Shown here in pieces: positions 1-11,400 of a stretch of 64,000 bases of DNA. The position numbers and the translations under genes are program-made. Origin of the DNA: Evernia prunastri. Its lineage: Eukaryota > Ascomycota > Lecanoromycetes > Lecanorales > Parmeliaceae. The first letter of the stretch is position 1. Each line of letters opens with the position of its first letter. Where the stretch lies: assembly GCA_003184365.1 (NCBI GenBank), contig NKYR01000093.1, forward strand, positions 98,293-162,292, in the 5' to 3' direction. The notes under the pieces were generated by a model. That model made no database searches and was not told the DNA's origin. It saw nothing but the letters and a program-made list of their open reading frames with translations.

Positions 1-424
1 CCAGAACGCTATCATGCAAGGCAGTAGTCAAAAAATCATTGATATTATCGAGGTTCTCTGGTAGCTCTCCTGTCATGTAATATCGTGTCTGTGACGCGGT
101 CTGGGTCTGCTGTGCTAGGTGCTTGAAACGCCGGCAGATAAGACTGATTCGATGATCGCCATAGCCAGCTTTTCCAAATTCTGTAAGAGTCCTGAGGAAA
201 TGAAAGAAGACAGTTCCGTGGTCAGGCGCGACTTCATCCTCGAGGTGACCTCCATTTTCCAGGAGAAGCAAGAATCGATCAACACGACTCTTGGCGCTCA
301 AGCTCTGACAGCTAATATGACGAAAATCAAAAGAGACCGGACGTTCATAAGTACATTGCCATATCAAGGCCCTGTTAGGGCTTTCTTGCTGCACCTCATA
401 TCGTCCAATATCACCCCGGCATAA
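1..424 (+). CDS. 3' end of an unknown gene cut by the window edge (partial)
   Basis: I do not recognise the family. An open frame runs from about 119 to the stop at 422-424 and has the composition of a helical soluble protein rich in K, E, S and T. Upstream, bases 2-51 are open and can join it through a small intron (about 52-118) that ends in a pyrimidine-containing stretch and TAG; joined this way the phase is kept. The donor would be GTTCTC, which is weak, so the joint is uncertain. The 5' part of the gene would lie left of the window. It ends about 30 bases before the end of the convergent kinase gene. Confidence 0.35.
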
Positions 425-455
425 CCATGCGAGAGTCTCGAATTCGTGCTTCCCC

Positions 456-2156
456 CTAACCACCGCGGCGATAACGTTGACCTCTCTCTCTATTGGCGTT
501 TACCTTCTGCCAGCAACATAGCTTGACTCGGCTTCTTATCCGCGCCAAGGCGTAAAGCGACATGCTATCCTGGTCCGTGATGGCTCTCTGCATTGAATTA
601 TACAGCATTTGCAAATCAAAACAATTCTGTGGAGGATGTCGGAATGGGGTTATATTAGTAGGATGTGCACTTGCGTCCAGATGCGCGTACGAGGAGTAGA
701 CCAAGAAATATCGTGCCTCACGTTCTGGGATAGCTGCTGGTTGCCTCCATGGATTGATGCAGTAATATTTTATATTTTTATAAAGAGCTCGCGTTGCAGT
801 TGCCCATATCCGAACGACGCACCTCACAAGCACGGTTATACAATTCAACATTATGGAGCCAAATTTGTTTGCGATTCGCCTAGTGTACATCAAGACTGGG
901 AGTTTTGAGTCTTTCCTGTCTGTAGGCGGATCACAAAAGAGCTCCCAAGGTCTCGCGTAGCGCTGCAGAGGGTCGCGGTGCAATGCGGACTGGACTACAC
1001 GCATGACTCGCTCACGCTCAGAACTTTGCATTCTTGTGTTGCTTTTGAGGCTCGAGGTGGCTAATTCGTAAGCATTTCCTCTTTTCTCATCGCCTGGTGT
1101 CAGAGGAGCTCGTCCTATCCTTGAGTACGCGTTCCATACAACGAGTCCAAATGCAAACACATCGCAAGATTGCAGGGACCCAGAGAGCAGCGGAATTCGG
1201 TCTTGGGTCATTACTTCAGGAGCTCGCCAACAGGGCGTGCCGTGGTACACGACAGCGCTCTCATCCTGCTTCAAGTCATCTGTCGACACCCCAAAGTCAC
1301 ACAACTTTGCCATCCACCTCCCGTTCTGTGCGAACATCAGAATATTTTCAGGTTTGAGGTCTCCATGTGCTACGTCTTCCGAGTGGAGAGCTTGCAATCC
1401 TTGGCCGATATCAACGCAAATCGACTGAAGCTGGGAGTAATAGACTGCGGGATGATGATTCCCTTTGTTATCCATGTACTCACTAAGGGTACAATCTGCT
1501 CTCTCGAGAATTAGGAGAGGGATCCTAGGAGAGTCCTCGTCTGGGCTTTCGAGCGAGTCTAGGCACAAGCCCCATCCGAGCAACTTGACTATGTTTGGAT
1601 GATTACGAAAGGGCGGAAAGCACAGTGCGTCGATCTCGCGGTGAGCTGCTTTCAGTTGGAAGCTAAAATGCGCATTTGCTTCTCTGGACAAGACGGTCTT
1701 CCTGGTACTGGCAACTCGCGACCGTTTAACCGCAAGTGAGCCAAGGCTTTGTGCTAATCTTTCCGAGGGTGTCCCTCTTTCCTGCTTCAATGATGCTGAG
1801 AGATGCCCATTCAAGCCAAAGACCTCAAATTGGGCACCTTTTCCAATGAGGTGTGTGAACTCTGACTTTAAGCGCAATAAAGTCGGACCCGGCACATTAC
1901 TTTCTCTCAATGTGCGCATAAGCCCACTGAGGACTTGAAGGGGCTCAGATGTGGAATCAACAACGACTTTTGTGAACTTGCCATTTCGTTGACTCTTGTG
2001 TAAAGTACTGTCAAGTCTAGATCTCCTGCTGAATAGACGACTCAGGCTAGAGAGTGATCTCGTGGATGGGTGGAGCGTGGAGTCGCTAGAGCCTTGAAAG
2101 ACCGAAGAATCTCGGTCTCGTGATCCGGGATTTTCCATGCTATGTGCCCCAACCAT
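456..2156 (-). CDS. Serine/threonine protein kinase, apparently catalytically competent
   Basis: Single-exon 566-aa protein. Residues 1-95 are Ser/Arg-rich and probably disordered. A full kinase domain follows at about 100-410: glycine loop near 104-110 (IGKGAQFEVF), VAIK-type lysine K144 (LAVKRS), an alpha-C glutamate near 174, catalytic HGDLKPEN at 264-271, DFG at 287-289 and APE near 312-314. All residues needed for phosphotransfer are therefore visible; the HRD arginine is Gly, which some active kinases tolerate. The C-terminal 140 residues contain a hydrophobic stretch near 430-455 and otherwise no recognised domain. The gene is transcribed divergently from the HeLo-pseudokinase gene that starts 378 bases away, which suggests shared control and possibly a shared pathway. 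The substrate is unknown. Confidence 0.85.
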   Translation of the reverse strand: MVGAHSMENPGSRDRDSSVFQGSSDSTLHPSTRSLSSLSRLFSRRSRLDSTLHKSQRNGKFTKVVVDSTSEPLQVLSGLMRTLRESNVPGPTLLRLKSEFTHLIGKGAQFEVFGLNGHLSASLKQERGTPSERLAQSLGSLAVKRSRVASTRKTVLSREANAHFSFQLKAAHREIDALCFPPFRNHPNIVKLLGWGLCLDSLESPDEDSPRIPLLILERADCTLSEYMDNKGNHHPAVYYSQLQSICVDIGQGLQALHSEDVAHGDLKPENILMFAQNGRWMAKLCDFGVSTDDLKQDESAVVYHGTPCWRAPEVMTQDRIPLLSGSLQSCDVFAFGLVVWNAYSRIGRAPLTPGDEKRGNAYELATSSLKSNTRMQSSERERVMRVVQSALHRDPLQRYARPWELFCDPPTDRKDSKLPVLMYTRRIANKFGSIMLNCITVLVRCVVRIWATATRALYKNIKYYCINPWRQPAAIPEREARYFLVYSSYAHLDASAHPTNITPFRHPPQNCFDLQMLYNSMQRAITDQDSMSLYALARIRSRVKLCCWQKVNANRERGQRYRRGG

Positions 2157-2534
2157 GCGGGATGGCCTAAACCGTATGATAGGCTAAAGCAATCTAACGT
2201 AGGAACAGATGGTTGATGATCGTTGCCAAGGTCAGGAGCTCTTCTTGAGATGCCTTGGTCTCGTCTGCGAGCCCACAAGAATTGAAGTAAAATTGCATAG
2301 CCCAACACTGCTATCAAGGCCGACCCTCGACCCGCGCGCGGAGTGAGGGGACGGACTCGCTTATGGATGGCGGGGTATGTATATACCAATACGATGCCAT
2401 GCAGGCACGGTGGGGCTTGGCTGCCAGCTCAGCGGGCTGAGTCAGACGAGAAAGAGACCATACGCAATCTCTCCAATTTTCAATCTTATTCTCTCTTTCT
2501 TATTTCGACCCCAACTTCCGGAGTCAAGATAATT
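2157..2534. promoter_or_regulatory. Bidirectional promoter region between kinase and HeLo-pseudokinase genes
   Basis: This is the only sequence separating the two divergent start codons. A TATA-like run (tatgtatatacc) lies near 2373-2385 and would suit the rightward gene. A pyrimidine-rich stretch (about 2465-2520) precedes the rightward ATG, as is common in fungal promoters. No other element is recognised. Confidence 0.4.
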
Positions 2535-4233
2535 ATGGATGCTGCAGCACTCAGTCTGGAGGTAGTCTCCACGTTCAAAGAGTTGTATCTTCTATCAAAA
2601 TTTATTGTCAAGAAGGTGCGGTCTGCCAAAGATTGGAAGACGGAGAAGCAGGACCTCGAAGACAACTTCAAAGAAGAGGTAATCTTTCTTCGCTGCATAT
2701 TCCGGGTGTTCTTGCAGAACCATGGCGTAGTAGAAAATGAGCAACTGAACGATGTATGCCGTACTACGATAAGCAGACATGGACCCTTAAGCATGACGGA
2801 TGTCAGTGGCTGATCGCACATAGGCTCTACTAGAAATAATCTTGAGACACTTCAATCGACTCAGGTTGCTATGCGGTGATTATGCGAAGCTCGCTGCAGA
2901 GCAAGACAGTGAATATCAGGCATTCTCACCTTATATGACACAGTCCAATGCGATGAATCGGAACATCGACTTCAGTCTAGCCATCGAAGATGTCGATGCG
3001 TCAACCTGCACAAGGCCTTCAAGCACATCTTATTTTAAATGGCTCAAAGCCTCAAAGCCTCTCACAGAAGCCCAATCTTGGAAGTGGGCCCTGTGGGAAA
3101 AGAGAAAGTTCGAACTAGTATTGCACAGTTTCCAATCTACCAATACTAAACTGAAAGAGATGCTGCCTCTCATGTTGGCATGCCACCCCCGTTACAGTAA
3201 CGTCCAAAACTTGCAACGTCTGACAAGCGATGAAGATGCGAGCCGCTTTGGCATTGCTTCCCACGCGCAGCTACGCCAGCTAACCCTTAGTCCTGTCGCC
3301 GACACTACCAAGTATACGCTTGACCATTGCTCACTTGAGTCTTTGTCGGGTATTGGGACGCTGAATATTGCCACTTTGAAAGAGCTGGGATCTCGGGACC
3401 AGAAAGTGCTCGTTGAATACAAGAACTACGATGGGATGCCACCTGAAGCGATGGGCAGTCTCGATGGTCAGGTACAGCAATTAGCCTGCCGCCTGTCGTC
3501 ATCAGGGAGACATAACCTTACCTTGCCATTTCAAGGCTACATTAAAGAGGGAGCTTTACAGAGATACGCCTTCGTCTTCACATATCCCACCCAAGTAGTA
3601 CACACACTACCAGAGTCGCTAAACAGCATCATCAAAGCGGCGAGAACCAGTTCACGTTTTTCATTGACTACTCGCTTTCGTGTTGCTGAGACCGTGGCAA
3701 AGGTCTTGGGAAACTTCCATGCGGACGGCTGGGTGCACAAGAGTGTGCGTAGCCACTCGATCATGTTCTTCGAAGGTCTCGCCTCTCAGCCATACGACTC
3801 GCCTTATTTGGTTGATTTTGAATTTTCCAGGCCCGAAAGGGCCGAGAGTCAGTATACATATGACAATGACGTTGAAAAGAATCTGTATCGTCATCCGGAG
3901 CGTGCCGGGCAGCCCACAGTGACTTTCAACAAGCTGCATGACATCTACGCACTCGGTGTCGTTCTGTTAGAAATCGGCCTCTGGCAACCTGCCCTCAGTA
4001 TCTACGGCAATGCTTGCGAGAATCTTCGCGAAGGCGTCACCATGAGCCGGAATGGAATCAAAAACATGTTCGTTGAAGTGGCGAAAAGGCGACTTCCGCA
4101 TCATATGGGAGAGCCGTACACGGCGGCAGTCGTCTCCTGCCTCTCTGGCGAGCTCCAAGACGTCGCCGCCGACCAAGACTTCTACATGAGATTCCAAGAA
4201 GACATTGTCGAGAAGATCAATTTGAAAATTTGA
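2535..4233 (+). CDS. HeLo-like N-terminal helical region fused to a C-terminal pseudokinase
   Basis: Two exons, 2535-2753 and 2824-4233, with a 70-nt intron (GTATGC...CTGAT...ATAG); both sides join in phase 0, giving 542 aa. The N terminus (MDAAALSLEVVSTFKELY...) opens like fungal prion-inhibition/HeLo-type helical domains, with amphipathic helices to about residue 200. Residues from about 265 to 480 resemble a kinase fold, but the catalytic loop reads VHKSVRSHS (377-385) in place of HRDxxxxN and the DFG position is DFE (404-406). The F-helix region HDIYALGVVLLEIG (445-458) is kept. It is therefore expected to bind or signal without phosphotransfer. In characterised fungal relatives HeLo domains form membrane-damaging bundles that execute incompatibility cell death; that role here is inference. 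It is divergent from the active kinase gene. Confidence 0.75.
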
Positions 4234-5430
4234 AGCGAAGGACAGTGAGGCAGCGCGCCGAGTCACGATAGCAACAGAGACAAGCCTGGCCGACTACCCA
4301 CGTTGAACCAAGCCAGCTGCGCCCCTGCCCGTCTTGGGACGGTACACAAGGACCAAACCGAGGTTTGCGACCATGTTGGCACCTACGACGGCACCTCGCT
4401 ATTCTGTCGGGACACTGTTACCGCGTCTAGCTTTGGCGCATTTGCATTGCACCCAAGGCCATGAACTAGAGGATGTCTGCAGTGCTCTACGACTGACAGT
4501 GGTCAACGCTCCCTCCGTCATTACCAAGGCGCCGCTCCTTCATCACGTCCATATGATTGAATTTGTCCGTCTCCTCGCTGTAACATGTTAATTATATGAT
4601 TACACTCGACACACCTACTAGTAATCTTCACTACTCGCCACAGTGGGACTGAGGGTTAGCCGGTCACATGGCATGGTGTTTTCGCATAGCGGGCCTGCAT
4701 GCCCCTGCAATATTGCATAGGGGGACGTGACTCGTGTCAGGGACGCGACGATCAGCAGATTCGTGTCTTGATGGGAGCTCTATTTAGATGGGCTTCCAGC
4801 CAGTGTTGAGCTCTTCATTCGATTCCATCTCTTTCGCAGGTGTGGCAGCATTCTTTCCCGCCCGCCTGCACCTGTATATAGCGTCATTTCACTCCAGGTC
4901 TAAGCTGCACAAGCAAGGGAATTTCCTTAGCACTGGGGGGACTATATATGCCTCTTCAGGCAGCCAGCCCCGGTTGTTGAAACCCCGCAACAACATCTAC
5001 ACGGTTCCAGCTTTTTTGGTGACTTTACATGATGACAGGTGAAGGCTAGTAACCATTCGAAAGTCTCAGACGTCGTTATGCTAAATCAAAACGTGGGTTT
5101 GGTTTTGTCGGAGTGTAAGTGGTCGTCCGCCTTAGTAAGCTTTCTCCAAAACCGTTGATTTATTTGCACGCTTTGCCGCCTACGCTGTGCGATGCGTGCG
5201 GTGGCCGCAAGCTCCAAGATACATACCAAAAATGATATATCCACAACAAAAACCAACCCAACCATTCAGCATCGCTCGTATCGAGTCATGCCCCCGATTC
5301 CCACAAACGCCACGCCAGTAGTCAAGCCTTGCCCAATTGACCTTCCATATTTCCCAACCCAGCATGAATATCAAACAGAAAGTGCCAGGGATCCACCCAT
5401 ACGCACCCATTGCCAATCCCAAAAGCCTCT
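4234..5430. other. Intergenic region holding one copy of a dispersed repeat
   Basis: No convincing gene. Short open frames lack splice and composition support. The region contains a repeat copy (about 4635-4945) that matches one at about 57.4 kb. The remainder is the 3' flank of the HeLo gene and of adenylate cyclase, which converge here. Confidence 0.5.
4635..4945 (+). repeat. Dispersed repeat copy 1 (LTR-like or other old element)
   Basis: Starting at tcgccacag, the sequence aligns by eye with 57361-57715 through shared blocks: gactgaggg, atggtgttttcgc, gggagctctat, gggcttcc, gctcttcatt, ccatctct, cgcctgcac and ccactccaggtc-like. Most differences are C/T or G/A transitions plus indels. A TATA-like ctatttag just before the conserved gggcttcc block suggests a promoter-bearing repeat such as a solo LTR, but no terminal TG...CA or duplication was identified. 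Confidence 0.6.
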
Positions 5431-8400
5431 TCAATGCGGCTGTACATGAGGCTCCTTCTCTTTCAACGCCTTGAACTCCGCCAACTGCGCAGCAATGTGT
5501 CCCAGCACGTCGTCCATCGGACAGGCGTGCTCGAGCAGATTCTCTGCACCGAACGGCGTCACCATGTTCCTCACTGCCAGCGTAGATACACATGTCTATG
5601 GAGAAGTCAGCATGGGCCGTCTCACTGTCACAGTCTCTTCATCACTCACCTCGATTCTTGTAACCTGGTGTTCGAGATAGCTGACCAAGAACCGATCCGT
5701 CACCTCACCTCCTCGGTTCTTCATCCTCTCAAGCACACTCTTTTCCGGTGGCTTCAGGCTCGTTGCTCCCGGGCTTTCGAGCGCACTACATAACATCTCC
5801 AGTCTCAGACTGATGTTCCACAACGCCCAGATATATTCCGTGTCGAAATCCAGCACGCTTCCTGGCTGCAAGCTGGCAGGTTCGTTCGAAGCTGCTGCAG
5901 CTTCAGCATCGCTGCGCTGTTGTTGCGCGATGAGACGACCGGCAAGCGAGTGCGGGTACATCAGGTAGATCAGTTCGGGATTCTCGAGCCCTTTGAGCTT
6001 CTGAGTGCCAAGGTCTTTGACTTCGAACCCCTGGGAACTAAGTGCCCTCAGCTCTCTACGTATTGATTGGCCCAGCGGATCTTCGTTCATCGAGTCATCG
6101 GAGCCAGTCGACCCGGACCGTTCCGGGTCAGCAAATGCTTCGAGGGAACGTTGAATCTCAGCTATGTAATCCTGCGAGACGTAGATCTGGCCGCCGTCTG
6201 CTGCCCCGGAGATTCGAGCTGCTCGATTGACCATAGGCCCAAAGTAATCCATGCGCCGAGTAACAGGGTCAGGTTCGCATACCGGTTCGCCCCAATGGAT
6301 GCCCATGCGGACCGACAGACCACGATAAATGACGTTCTCATCCCCATCGAGCACCTCTGCGCAATGTACAGTATTTAATATCTCAGGGGGCCAATCTACT
6401 TCGAGTAGGTGTTGTTGAACGACAAAGGACCACAACAAAGCTCCTGTCGCCGTGGGGAACGAGACCATGAATGCGTCACCTTCGGTCTTGACTTCATATC
6501 CTCCTATGACCCTCAACTGTCGTCTCATGACTTCATTGTGAGACTTGATGGCCGATCTCATAGCCACCGGATAGTTCTCCCACAAAGTGGTCGAATTTTT
6601 GATATCGGTGAAAACCATGCTAAGATTACCTGTTGGAGCCTCGACTTCAGGATCCAGTCGTTGGAGTGTCGAGTCGTCAGGTCTATCTCTACCCTTTTTA
6701 CCACGTTTCGTAGCGACGAATTGGTCATCTTGTGATTGGGATGGGCCCATGGAGAGGCTTTGGCCGCGGTAGCGGTTGCGCTCTCGCTTTTTCAAATCAC
6801 TGACGCTAATGATCTGGACCATAATCTTGCCACTTGCGCCAAAGGCCATGGCTAGATCACGAAGCTTTTGGGCCGCCCGCATGAGGTCCACTCGTTCGGA
6901 GCGCGCAACGTCCACAACCATTTCAAGACTCATAAAGTCCCAAAGCTCCTTAGATGCAATCAATATCATTTCGTCAGACTCTTTCAGCGAAAGGTGATGC
7001 ACATTCGGAGCAGCCATGACAGCGGGCATCATCTGGATGTAGCCGAATGCACGCGAGACGTCTAGCACATCATTGAGCTTGCCATGTCTTGACACATAGC
7101 CTCCTGCGTCTCGGATACGCTCCCGCTCTCGTCGATCAGCTGGCTCGTGCTTCCGGGTCAGGATCTTATGACCCCCATCATTCTGTACGAGCATCGCTTG
7201 CGCATCTCCAACGTTCGCAACATAGAGCTCCATGTTGTCAAGAAACAAGACTGTGGCCACACCACCTGAGGAGAGATCATCTGCGCTCAACGTATGCGCC
7301 GCAGTAGATCCTCGATGCGTCTTCTGAGGTAAACGCTGTTCCTTCTCGTCGAGACTCTGGCTAGCCGCTGTTGCCAAATCTTTATTCAGGGAGAGGAAAG
7401 CTCTCCGAAGGCCGTCGGCTGGAGTCTCCATCCTTGAGAGTTTGCTTAATTCTTCTATGAAGTGAAACTGAAAGTGCTCTTGCAAGTATTTCGCGAGTCT
7501 TGAACCCCCGGTTGACAGCGCTTGCCCATCGAACATTCCCAGAAGAGTCTCGGTCTCATGACCGCGGAACTTGGGGACTACCATATCAATTGTGGACAGG
7601 TGTTCATGTTTTCCCAGGCTGTCTGCCATGCCGTATGCCATTGATCCAGCCAAGGACCCGGACGTCCGGACTCTGCGATCTTCTGTCTGGTCGGGAACCG
7701 AGGGGATTGTAAGCGTCACATCCATGAGGCCAAGGACTCGGAGGTGATGGAGGGTTGTGAAATTTGTAAGATCAGCGGCTTCTCTACCTCCACTCGCTGT
7801 GAAAGAACGACTAGGCTTGATTTCAAGGCGTTTGTTGCCGGAGAAGTTGAGATACTTGAGATTCTTGTTCCAGTTCCAGTTCCAGTCATACGGCCAGTTA
7901 GAGACGTTGTACTTTAGAGCATTGCTTCCGACATCCAGGACTGCAAGCTTTCGAACCTTGCCAAGTTCAGCGGGAAGAACTTGGAATTTGTTTCCATTGA
8001 TGTGCAAGACTTTCAGGGAGGACACCTCCTCAAGATCATCCGATGGAAGAGATGACAGCTCATTACCGGATAGATAGAGCTCGTTCAGGTTCTGCCATCG
8101 TCGTAAAGATCGCGGAGGAATGTCGTACAGTTCATTGTACGAAAGATTTAGGGTCCGAAGTTCAGGAAGCATTGTGATCTCATCAAATACATCCTCCGTT
8201 AGTCTATTGTCTGCCAAGAACAGATGCCGAAGGGATCCGGCAAAAGTGTTATTGGATCGCTGTTGCAAATTGGAGTCTTTCCGGTGGGTGGGGGTAGTGG
8301 TACCGTTCGTCTGTGTTCTCGACACCACTGATGCTTTTCTGCCTCCTGGCCCGTAGATGGAGACGATCGATCCCTGCCTGGTGCTCGAGGCTGGAGAACT

Positions 8401-11400
8401 GCCAACGCTCAGAAGCCCCCCCGAAGCCTGGCTTGGTCTACGATCATGGAAGTCTTCCAGTTTGCCCAGCTCCTCGTGCTCATCAGGAGTTGACGCAGGA
8501 ATGGGAGTCGACGCAGGCACCGGTGTAGTCTCGGAACTACTTGGCTGCGTGTCTGCTTGAGTGAGGGCGAGTGTTGTCGCCGGCTTTGGAAAGGTCTCCA
8601 GGACGTTCGAGGAGACATTTAAGGTATCCAGGCGGTAGCAGAACCATAACTCTGCAGGAAGCTTCTTAAGATTACATTCCCGAATGTCCAGAAAGTGCAG
8701 CTCCTGGAGATGACCAATCGTCGCGGGTAAACTACTTAGCGGATTCCTTGCAATACTCAGGTACTCCAGCCTTTGAAGTCGATAAACTTGATTGGAGAGG
8801 GTCGAGAAATGATTTTTGTCTAAATTCAATTTCGTGACATTCTTCATCCTCTCAAAAATGCTGTCGTCCAATTGCGAGATCTTGGCCGACGCGAGATTTA
8901 GCTGCGTCAAACTTGGCACGGGTGCCTTGAAATCGAACCGGGTCACAGGATTATGATCGAGGTGAAGTAAACGGATCTGTGGAAAGCTCCCTTCGAATTT
9001 CGAAATGACATTGTGCCCTACCATGAGTTGTTCCAGCTTTGGTAGTTCCGCAAAAACGTCAATGCTGGTTAAGGCATTAAATCGTAGATCAATCTCTTTG
9101 AGATTCTTGAGTCCCCTAAAACTTTCAGATAAAGAGCCATGAAGCATGTTGTTAGTCGCCCACAGCCTCTCCAATGCCGTGAGTTGCCCTATCTTCGGCA
9201 AACATCTGACAGTATTGAAACTTATGTCAAGGTCAACAAGACCCTTCAAATCGCAGAGGAAGTCGGGAAACGCTTCGATGTAGTTGGATGAGAGATTTAG
9301 ATTCCGTAGTGACTGAAAATGGCCAAAGTACGAAGGAAGGTACTTTAGCTTGTTGTTGGACATTTTGATGCTCACGAGGCCCGGCAATTTGTCCAGCTCC
9401 GCGTGCTCCAGCTGTTCAAGGCGGTTGTTGGATATGTCAAGGACGGTCAGCCTAGTCGCGAGACTCAGACTTGCTGGCAACTGCCAAGCCTCATTGCTAA
9501 TATATTTAACTTCTCGAAGGTTGACGCAGCTCTGGATGAAGTCTTTTGGCACGTCGAGGGCAAGATTGCGAGACAAATTGAGGTACACAATTTCGGCGGC
9601 TTTCTGATAAAGAGTGATGGGGATAGTGACAAGGCTCCTCCCCGAAAGGTCAACGTGACTGAATTTTTGCATTTTACCGTGGCCAGGTTCCGACTCTAGG
9701 CTGTAATACCCGCTGAGCTTGGTGGGTACAAAGGTAAAACGGCAAAGATAGCTGTTGTCCTCCCGCCCGATTTCTTCGATCCTATCCGTGTTTTCGTATC
9801 CTGCTTGCTCGAGGAGCTTCTTCTGGATCGCAATCGGTCGTTCCCCTGGCGCAAGCTGTCTATGTAGATCATGTTTCCTCATGATGATTTGGTAGTTGTC
9901 TAAATCATCTTGCAGGAATGATTTCTTGCCCAGTACTTGCAAAATTTCCGAAGCTGTGGTGTTGACGCCCATAGACAAGGTGGCGAAGGTCGAGTCAATC
10001 CGAAAGACTCGCAAACAATGCGCTGTGCCATCATCTTCAACTTTTTGGGGTATCCCAGCTTCGTCAATTTCCCGTAACCGTCCCAAGTTCTCGTCGCCAA
10101 CCTTCTTGACCGCCCATGAATCAGGAGCGTCCCAGGCTCCTGCGCCACCCATTGTGTCAGGATCTCTGAGCTCTTTGCGAGGCTCCTCTGGGATAGGGTC
10201 TCCAGTAAAGATGCCACCATGAGGAGCATTGGAAGTAGAAGCCGTTGGGTCAACAATGCCTGTCATGTCATCAAGATTCGTGTCCAGACTAAACATTGAA
10301 TCACTGGCCACGGATGCGTTGCGTGCCTTGTCGGCACTTTTACTATGACCTTCGTAACTGATCCCTCGCTTGGGTTTAGGAAATTTTCCATGGCTATGTA
10401 GTATTTTCGATCCAGTCTCTTTCTTCAATATTGGAGACCCGGAGTCTCCACTCATGTAGTCCGAGGCTTTAGCCGTCGACCCACTATCGAATGTCGCGAC
10501 ACTGCCCTGCCTAGCTTCCCTTTGGTTTGCCAATTCTGATTTGTAGTTCTTGCTTTCGGTTGTGGTGTGGTGTAGAGAGCTTGTAGACCCAGGGAGATGA
10601 TGGAGTGGATTGAGTGATTCGTGGTGGCCATGCTCTCCTTTGTGCCTTCGAAGTTTGTCCAGAAGGGATCGCTTCCCTCCAGCGGCGCTGTGAGCTGGTG
10701 AGTGCTGACTGGGCATCGTTTCGCTACGGCTGACAGCACTGTTCGAACTTGGCGTAGGGCTGGTGCCGCGAAGGGGTAGAGTATTGCGTGAGGACATGGG
10801 AGAAGATATCGTGTCCTTCAGCATCCGAACGTTAGACAAGGAATCTTGCCTGTTGGCAAGAGGACGAATTGGGTGACTGCTTCCTGCATCCTTAGGTGGT
10901 GGCTTCGGAGGTTCCTCTTTGCTTCGAGTATGTCGGTGATGGGGGAGATGGAGTCGGATGTGGTTATGAGCATTGGAGGGGGGTTCGCCTTCCACATACC
11001 GCTGCTTATCGAGGCCCGCTGGCGCTTGCCTCACGGGAGCATCGCCGTGTTGTGAGATTTCCTATCACAAAATATTATTAGCGGCCGATCGCGACTTCTG
11101 AAACAGGATGGGTCTCTGCCGTTCTGGTTTAAAATGTCTGATATGGCTGCCTCTGACACACCCATCCTTCCGCAAGAAGGACACACCTAGGCCCACAGCG
11201 AAAACTTAAATTACAGTAGTCGAGTGCACAAGACAATAATACAGACACTTGTCAGGACAGTAAGAGGTAAATAGATGGAGTTATCGGACAACCGATATGG
11301 GACGGCCTGCGCAACTTCGTTTGATGATGCAAGCATATGCGGACTGCGTTCCTGAGCTCACCTTGTAGTCTTGGAAGAGCCATGGGACCACATCACTCGA

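Noticed and set aside
5180..5593. Separate 137-aa gene at the 3' side of adenylate cyclase
   Set aside because: The region is the last exon of the cyclase read in the wrong frame; splicing at 5596-5649 gives the conserved tail.
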